Of a DNA stretch of 9,354 nt, positions 6,095 through 9,354 are shown in pieces (position 1 is the first letter of the stretch; the number at the start of each line of letters is the position of its first letter). The DNA is from Kiritimatiellia bacterium (lineage in GTDB: Bacteria > Verrucomicrobiota > Kiritimatiellia > RFP12 > UBA1067): contig JAEDMN010000124.1 of NCBI GenBank assembly GCA_016302985.1, forward strand, positions 1 to 9,354, written 5' to 3'. Below the pieces are notes generated by a model. That model was not told where the DNA came from and searched no databases. It saw only the letters and a list, made by a program, of their open reading frames with translations. The position numbers and the translations under genes are program-made.

Positions 6095-8185
6095 TCAAAC
6101 GTGGAAGGACGGGGATTCTGACACGGCTGGGGAAAAAATCACCCCAGGGGGGAGCGCAAGCACCTGCGCGCGGGCGCGGAGGCGTTCGGGCAGCGCGGCG
6201 CGTGTGGGCTGTCCCATCACGAACAGGCCCTTCCCGCGGAGCTTCGCGGCGCCGTACTGCGCGATGAAGGACTCCACGGCGGACGCCGAGGCGAAGAACA
6301 CGTCCTCGAACGGGGGAAGCTCGGCGGACGGTGCGCAGAAGACGTTTTCGTACAGGACGACGTCGTCCACCCTCGCACCCGCCTTCCGCAGGGCCTTCGC
6401 CACGGCGGGGCCCGCCTTCGCGCTGCGCAGGCGCAGGACGCGGCGGCCCCCGAGGTCCAGCTTCGCGATCTCCGCGACGAGGCCGTTCGCCGAGAAGTCG
6501 GCCGCGGGCACGACGTCACTGGAGACGCCGTAGCGCCGCAGTTCGGCGTCCGTGCCCGAACCGCACGTGTAGAACGCGGGCAGACGGCGGCGGTCGCAGA
6601 CGGCGCATTCGAAGAAGATCCGCACGGCCGAGGGCGACGTCAGCACGACGGCGTCGTACGCCGAAGCCAGGTCGTCCTTGGCAGCCGCCAGCGCCTTCCG
6701 GAAGGCGGCCGAGGGGACAAGGCGGATGAGCGGCCATCGGAGCGGACGTCCGCCGCGGTCCTCGACCGCGACCGCGGCCTTCTCCTGCACGGCGTCCGAG
6801 CACGTGAGCAGGACGCGCCGGCCGCCGAATGCGCCCGCCTTCGGCCAGAGGTGCGCCGCGACGGAACCGACGATGAAGAGGCCGGGGCGGTCGTCCCGCA
6901 CGAGGTTGCGGACCGTCGCCAGGGTCGCCTGGCGGACCTCCTCGCGCGGACCGCCCGCGTCGAGCACGAGGGCGCACGGCGTCGCGGGGGCCATTCCGTC
7001 CGCCAGCAGCTTCCGGACCTCCTCCTCGATCACGCGCGTCGCCATGAACATGACGCGCGGCGTCTCCGTGCCCGTCGAACGGGGCGTGAACGCCGTGAAG
7101 CCGCGCGATTCGCCGCGGCGGGTCAGCAGCAACCCCGTGCCCGTGGTGGCGGCGGTCAGGGCGCTCACGCCGGGACGCACGAGGAACGGGATCTTCAGTT
7201 CCGCCAGGGCGTCCGTCTCCTCCGCCAGGCGGCCGAAGAGGCCCGCGTCGCCGCCCTTGAGGCGAACCACGCGGCGGCCCTTCCGGGCCTCGTCGCAGAT
7301 GAGCCGCGTGATCTCGGGCTGCTTCATCGCGTGCGCGCCGCAGCGCTTGCCGACATGGACGAGGCGCTCGGGCGGAAGGCCGGCTACCAGTTCGGCGCCC
7401 ATGAGGTCGTCGTACAGCACGACGTCGGCCAGGGAGATGTCCCGCTTCCCGGCGACCGTGCAGAGTCCTGCGTCCCCGACGCCCGCGGAGACGAAGCGCA
7501 CGGCCTTGACGAAGCGCGCCCGCATGTCCGTCAGCCGCGGCTCGCCCTTCCGGAAGACGACGGCGAGCCAGCCCTGCGCTTCGGGCGGCGGCAGTTCCTC
7601 CAGGGGGATGGGGACGATGCCGATTTCGTCCGGCGGCTCGGGATAGAGGCGGTTCAGTCCCGCCATCGCCATCAGCACGGCGTCGTACTTCCCGTCGACA
7701 AGCTGGCGGATGCGCGCGTCGATCGCGCCGCGGATCGGCAGCGGACGGCCCTTCGGGAAGACGGATGCCGCATAGGCCCGGCGCCGTTCGCTCGAGATGC
7801 CGATGCGCAGGCGGGCGGACTTTCGGAAGGACGCGAATCGAAGGCTGTCGGCCTTCCGCACCACCCAGCAGTCGCGGGGGTCTTCGCGGTTTGGCAGCCA
7901 GAACCAGTCGAGGTCGTCCGCGACGGGATCCGGCAGGTCCTTCGCCGAATGGATTGCGAAGTCGATGGTCCCCGCACGCACGGCCTCGTCGAGGTCGCGC
8001 GTGAAGAAGTCCGGCGCGCTCTTCTCGATTGGCGTCACGAGGTCGCGGTCGCCCGGCGTCTCGACGACCTGGACGCGGTAGCGCGTGCCGGGGAAGGACT
8101 TCTCCAGAAAGGCGACAGCCCCCTGCGTCTGCGCGAGACTCAGGCGACTGCCGCGTGCACCGACGACGAACGTCTTCCTCTGCAT
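6095..8185 (-). CDS. HemC-CobA-HemD fusion: tetrapyrrole synthesis from porphobilinogen to precorrin-2, with a truncated HemC domain
   Basis: A 696-residue cytosolic protein with three domains. Residues 1-227 match hydroxymethylbilane synthase domains 1 and 2: GARGSRLSLAQ near the N-terminus, IHSAKDLP with the catalytic Asp (D83), REDPRD (100-105), SSERRR (R134, R135), IRGAIDAR (R152, R158) and YDAVLMAMAGLNRL. Residues 228-448 match SAM-dependent uroporphyrinogen-III C-methyltransferase: SAGVGD (233-238, in place of the usual GAGPGD), VGKR (278-281), VVRLKGGD (306-313) and RPGVSAL (337-343). Residues about 455-685 match uroporphyrinogen-III synthase: VVLTSPSAV (513-521), a GSGTDAEL segment (542-549) and MGQPTRAAL (657-665). 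Together these would take porphobilinogen to precorrin-2, which feeds siroheme, cobalamin or siroheme-dependent heme routes. The oddity is in HemC: its third domain (about 85-90 residues in E. coli), with the cysteine that binds the dipyrromethane cofactor (Cys242 in E. coli), is absent. The protein goes straight from PEAQGWLAVVFRKGEPRL into CobA. Translation appears coupled to the upstream gene. Domain identities are strong; HemC activity is uncertain. Confidence 0.9.
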   Translation of the reverse strand: MQRKTFVVGARGSRLSLAQTQGAVAFLEKSFPGTRYRVQVVETPGDRDLVTPIEKSAPDFFTRDLDEAVRAGTIDFAIHSAKDLPDPVADDLDWFWLPNREDPRDCWVVRKADSLRFASFRKSARLRIGISSERRRAYAASVFPKGRPLPIRGAIDARIRQLVDGKYDAVLMAMAGLNRLYPEPPDEIGIVPIPLEELPPPEAQGWLAVVFRKGEPRLTDMRARFVKAVRFVSAGVGDAGLCTVAGKRDISLADVVLYDDLMGAELVAGLPPERLVHVGKRCGAHAMKQPEITRLICDEARKGRRVVRLKGGDAGLFGRLAEETDALAELKIPFLVRPGVSALTAATTGTGLLLTRRGESRGFTAFTPRSTGTETPRVMFMATRVIEEEVRKLLADGMAPATPCALVLDAGGPREEVRQATLATVRNLVRDDRPGLFIVGSVAAHLWPKAGAFGGRRVLLTCSDAVQEKAAVAVEDRGGRPLRWPLIRLVPSAAFRKALAAAKDDLASAYDAVVLTSPSAVRIFFECAVCDRRRLPAFYTCGSGTDAELRRYGVSSDVVPAADFSANGLVAEIAKLDLGGRRVLRLRSAKAGPAVAKALRKAGARVDDVVLYENVFCAPSAELPPFEDVFFASASAVESFIAQYGAAKLRGKGLFVMGQPTRAALPERLRARAQVLALPPGVIFSPAVSESPSFHV

Positions 8186-9354
8186 CAATTCTCCTGGAGA
8201 CCGGCCAGCACGCCGGCGATCACGTCCATCGCCTCGTCCAGCAGCGCCTCGGTGTGTGTGGCCATGTAGCTCGTCCGCAGCAGACCCTCGCCGGGCGGCG
8301 TGGCCGGGGGGACGACGGGGTTCACGTAGACGCCTTCCTCGTAGATGCGCTTCGACGCGACGAGCGTCCCCACGTCGGAATACGTGTAGATCGGGATGAT
8401 CGGCGTGGGGTAGGCCATCGCCGACTCGCGGATGCGCAGTCCGCGCGCCTGGTAGCCCTTCCGGGCGTACGCCGCCAGCTGGCGGAGGCGGACGGGGAGC
8501 TCGGGATGCGCGCGCAGGTGGCGCAGCGCGGCGAGCGCCGTGGCCGCGCAGGACGGCGGCATGGAGGCGGAGAAGATGAACGGCGGCGAGATGTGGCACG
8601 CATAGTCGATCACGCGCGCGGACGCCGCCATGTAGCCGCCCAGCGACGCCAGGGACTTCGAGAACGTGCCCATGTAGATGTCCACGTCGTCCTCGAGGCC
8701 GAAGTGGTTCGCGGTGCCGCGTCCCCCTTCGCCCATCACGCCGAGGCCGTGCGCGTCGTCGACCATGACGCGGGCGCCGTACGCCTTGGCGAGGCGGACG
8801 ATTTCGGGCAGGTTCGCGACGTCGCCGCCCATCGAGAACACGCCGTCCGTGACGACCAGCGCGCCGGCGTTCTCCGGCACTTCCTTCAGGCATTTCTCAA
8901 GGTCGGCCATGTCCCCGTGCTTGAAGCGGAGCATCTTGCCGAAGGAAAGGCGGCAGGCCGCATAGATCGACGCATGGTTCTCGCGGTCGCAGATCACGTA
9001 GTCGTGCGGACCGACCATCGCGGAGATGATGCCGAGGTTGGACTGGAAGCCCGTGCTGAAGGTGATCGACGCCTCCTTGCGAAGGAAGTCGGCGAGCTCC
9101 CGCTCGAGTTCGAGATGGAGGTCGAGCGTGCCGTTGAGAAAGCGGGACCCCGAACAGCCGGTGCCGTACTTCTCCAGCGCCGCGATACCCGCCGAGACCA
9201 CCTCGGGGCAGGTCGTGAGGCCGAGGTAGTTGTTTGAACCCAGCATGATGCGGCGTTTGCCCTCCATCACGACTTCGACGTCCTGACGGGACTGGAGTTC
9301 ATGGAAATAGGGATACAGACCGGCGGCGCGGGCCTCATCCGCACGGGAAGGCTC
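8185..9354 (-). CDS. Serine-palmitoyltransferase-like PLP enzyme (alpha-oxoamine synthase family), 5' partial
   Basis: A fold-type I PLP enzyme of the family that condenses an amino acid with an acyl-CoA (serine palmitoyltransferase, 8-amino-7-oxononanoate synthase, glycine C-acetyltransferase, 5-aminolevulinate synthase). The frame stays open to the window edge, giving 389 visible residues. An internal GTG at 9270 is not the real start, because typical family sequence (LYPYFHELQS) lies upstream of it. Counting from the edge, visible motifs are SNNYLGL (40-46), GTGCSGSRFLNGT (65-77), the PLP-stacking His in NHAS (H127), the cofactor Asp in VDDAHGLG (D200), the Schiff-base Lys in GTFSKSLASLGG (K233), and LLRTSYMATHT with a probable carboxylate-binding Arg (R360). 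The SKSLASLGG and SGSRFLNGT forms resemble bacterial serine palmitoyltransferases more than 5-aminolevulinate synthase, which normally has Thr in the GTRNISGT segment. A cytosolic role in sphingoid-base synthesis is inferred; the acyl-CoA substrate cannot be read from sequence. The stop overlaps the start of the hem fusion. Family certain, exact activity not. Confidence 0.9.
   Translation of the reverse strand, partial: EPSRADEARAAGLYPYFHELQSRQDVEVVMEGKRRIMLGSNNYLGLTTCPEVVSAGIAALEKYGTGCSGSRFLNGTLDLHLELERELADFLRKEASITFSTGFQSNLGIISAMVGPHDYVICDRENHASIYAACRLSFGKMLRFKHGDMADLEKCLKEVPENAGALVVTDGVFSMGGDVANLPEIVRLAKAYGARVMVDDAHGLGVMGEGGRGTANHFGLEDDVDIYMGTFSKSLASLGGYMAASARVIDYACHISPPFIFSASMPPSCAATALAALRHLRAHPELPVRLRQLAAYARKGYQARGLRIRESAMAYPTPIIPIYTYSDVGTLVASKRIYEEGVYVNPVVPPATPPGEGLLRTSYMATHTEALLDEAMDVIAGVLAGLQEN
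8190..8195 (-). promoter_or_regulatory. Ribosome binding site of the hem fusion gene
   Basis: AGGAGA on the minus strand, followed by ATTG and the ATG at 8185. It decides the start. The same frame is open upstream to about 8893, but that stretch is only the out-of-frame shadow of the preceding gene, and the HemC homology begins exactly at this ATG. The site lies inside the last codons of the upstream gene, and the stop and start share one base (TGATG), which suggests translational coupling. Confidence 0.85.

Noticed and set aside
3110..6121. Very long open frame on the plus strand (about 1000 codons) opposite the M16C peptidase gene
   Set aside because: Its translation is rich in Arg, Val, Glu and Asp without recognisable domains. 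It mirrors the peptidase codons, as expected in GC-rich DNA where stops are rare on the opposite strand. The peptidase has clear catalytic motifs.
6851..8269. Plus-strand open frame opposite the hem fusion, and another at 8029-9237 opposite the PLP enzyme
   Set aside because: Both are composition-driven mirrors of well-supported minus-strand genes and have no family signature.
8186..8893. Upstream extension of the hem fusion frame to 8893, giving 932 residues
   Set aside because: The extra 236 residues are Arg/Gly/Pro-rich and lie within the PLP enzyme gene in another frame. HemC homology and a strong ribosome binding site begin at 8185.
8185..9354. Calling the PLP enzyme 5-aminolevulinate synthase (hemA) from its neighbour
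   Set aside because: The segment that usually carries Thr in ALAS reads SGSRFLNGT here, and the lysine motif is of SPT type. Context alone is not enough, so it is kept only as a finding.

Overview
The window is GC-rich bacterial DNA (roughly two thirds G+C by eye). All five recognisable genes lie on the minus strand, so transcription runs from position 9354 towards position 1. The first four are packed like one operon: a TGATG stop/start overlap, then a 39-base gap, then a 21-base gap. A gap of about 110 bases separates them from the fifth gene. There are no tRNAs, rRNAs, insertion sequences, CRISPR arrays or convincing terminators. High GC, a secreted beta-helix polysaccharide-type enzyme, a serine-palmitoyltransferase-like enzyme and a multi-domain tetrapyrrole fusion would fit a PVC-group bacterium (Kiritimatiellota, Lentisphaerota or Verrucomicrobiota, perhaps gut or sediment). 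This is inference with modest confidence, because no marker gene is present.

Layout in transcription order. (1) 9354-8185: a PLP-dependent alpha-oxoamine synthase, closest in motif style to bacterial serine palmitoyltransferase, cut at its 5' end by the window edge. (2) 8185-6095: a 696-residue fusion of hydroxymethylbilane synthase (HemC), uroporphyrinogen-III C-methyltransferase (CobA/SUMT) and uroporphyrinogen-III synthase (HemD). On paper it covers porphobilinogen to precorrin-2. (3) 6055-3098: a secreted M16C-type (presequence-protease-like) zinc metallopeptidase. (4) 3076-1118: a secreted right-handed beta-helix protein, distantly polygalacturonase-like, with a C-terminal beta-rich domain. 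(5) 1007 to the window edge: a peptidase-U32-like, cysteine-containing protein whose reading frame breaks near position 142 and continues in another frame to position 1.

The most interesting observation is in gene 2. Its HemC part keeps the catalytic aspartate and the substrate-binding arginines of domains 1 and 2, but runs directly into the CobA domain. The whole of HemC domain 3 is missing, including the cysteine that anchors the dipyrromethane cofactor. Either the chain-building step works differently here, or the missing part is supplied by another protein.

The operon mixes an acyl-CoA/amino-acid condensing enzyme, tetrapyrrole synthesis, a peptidase and a glycan-active enzyme. No single pathway links all of them. 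The tightest link is the stop/start overlap between genes 1 and 2.
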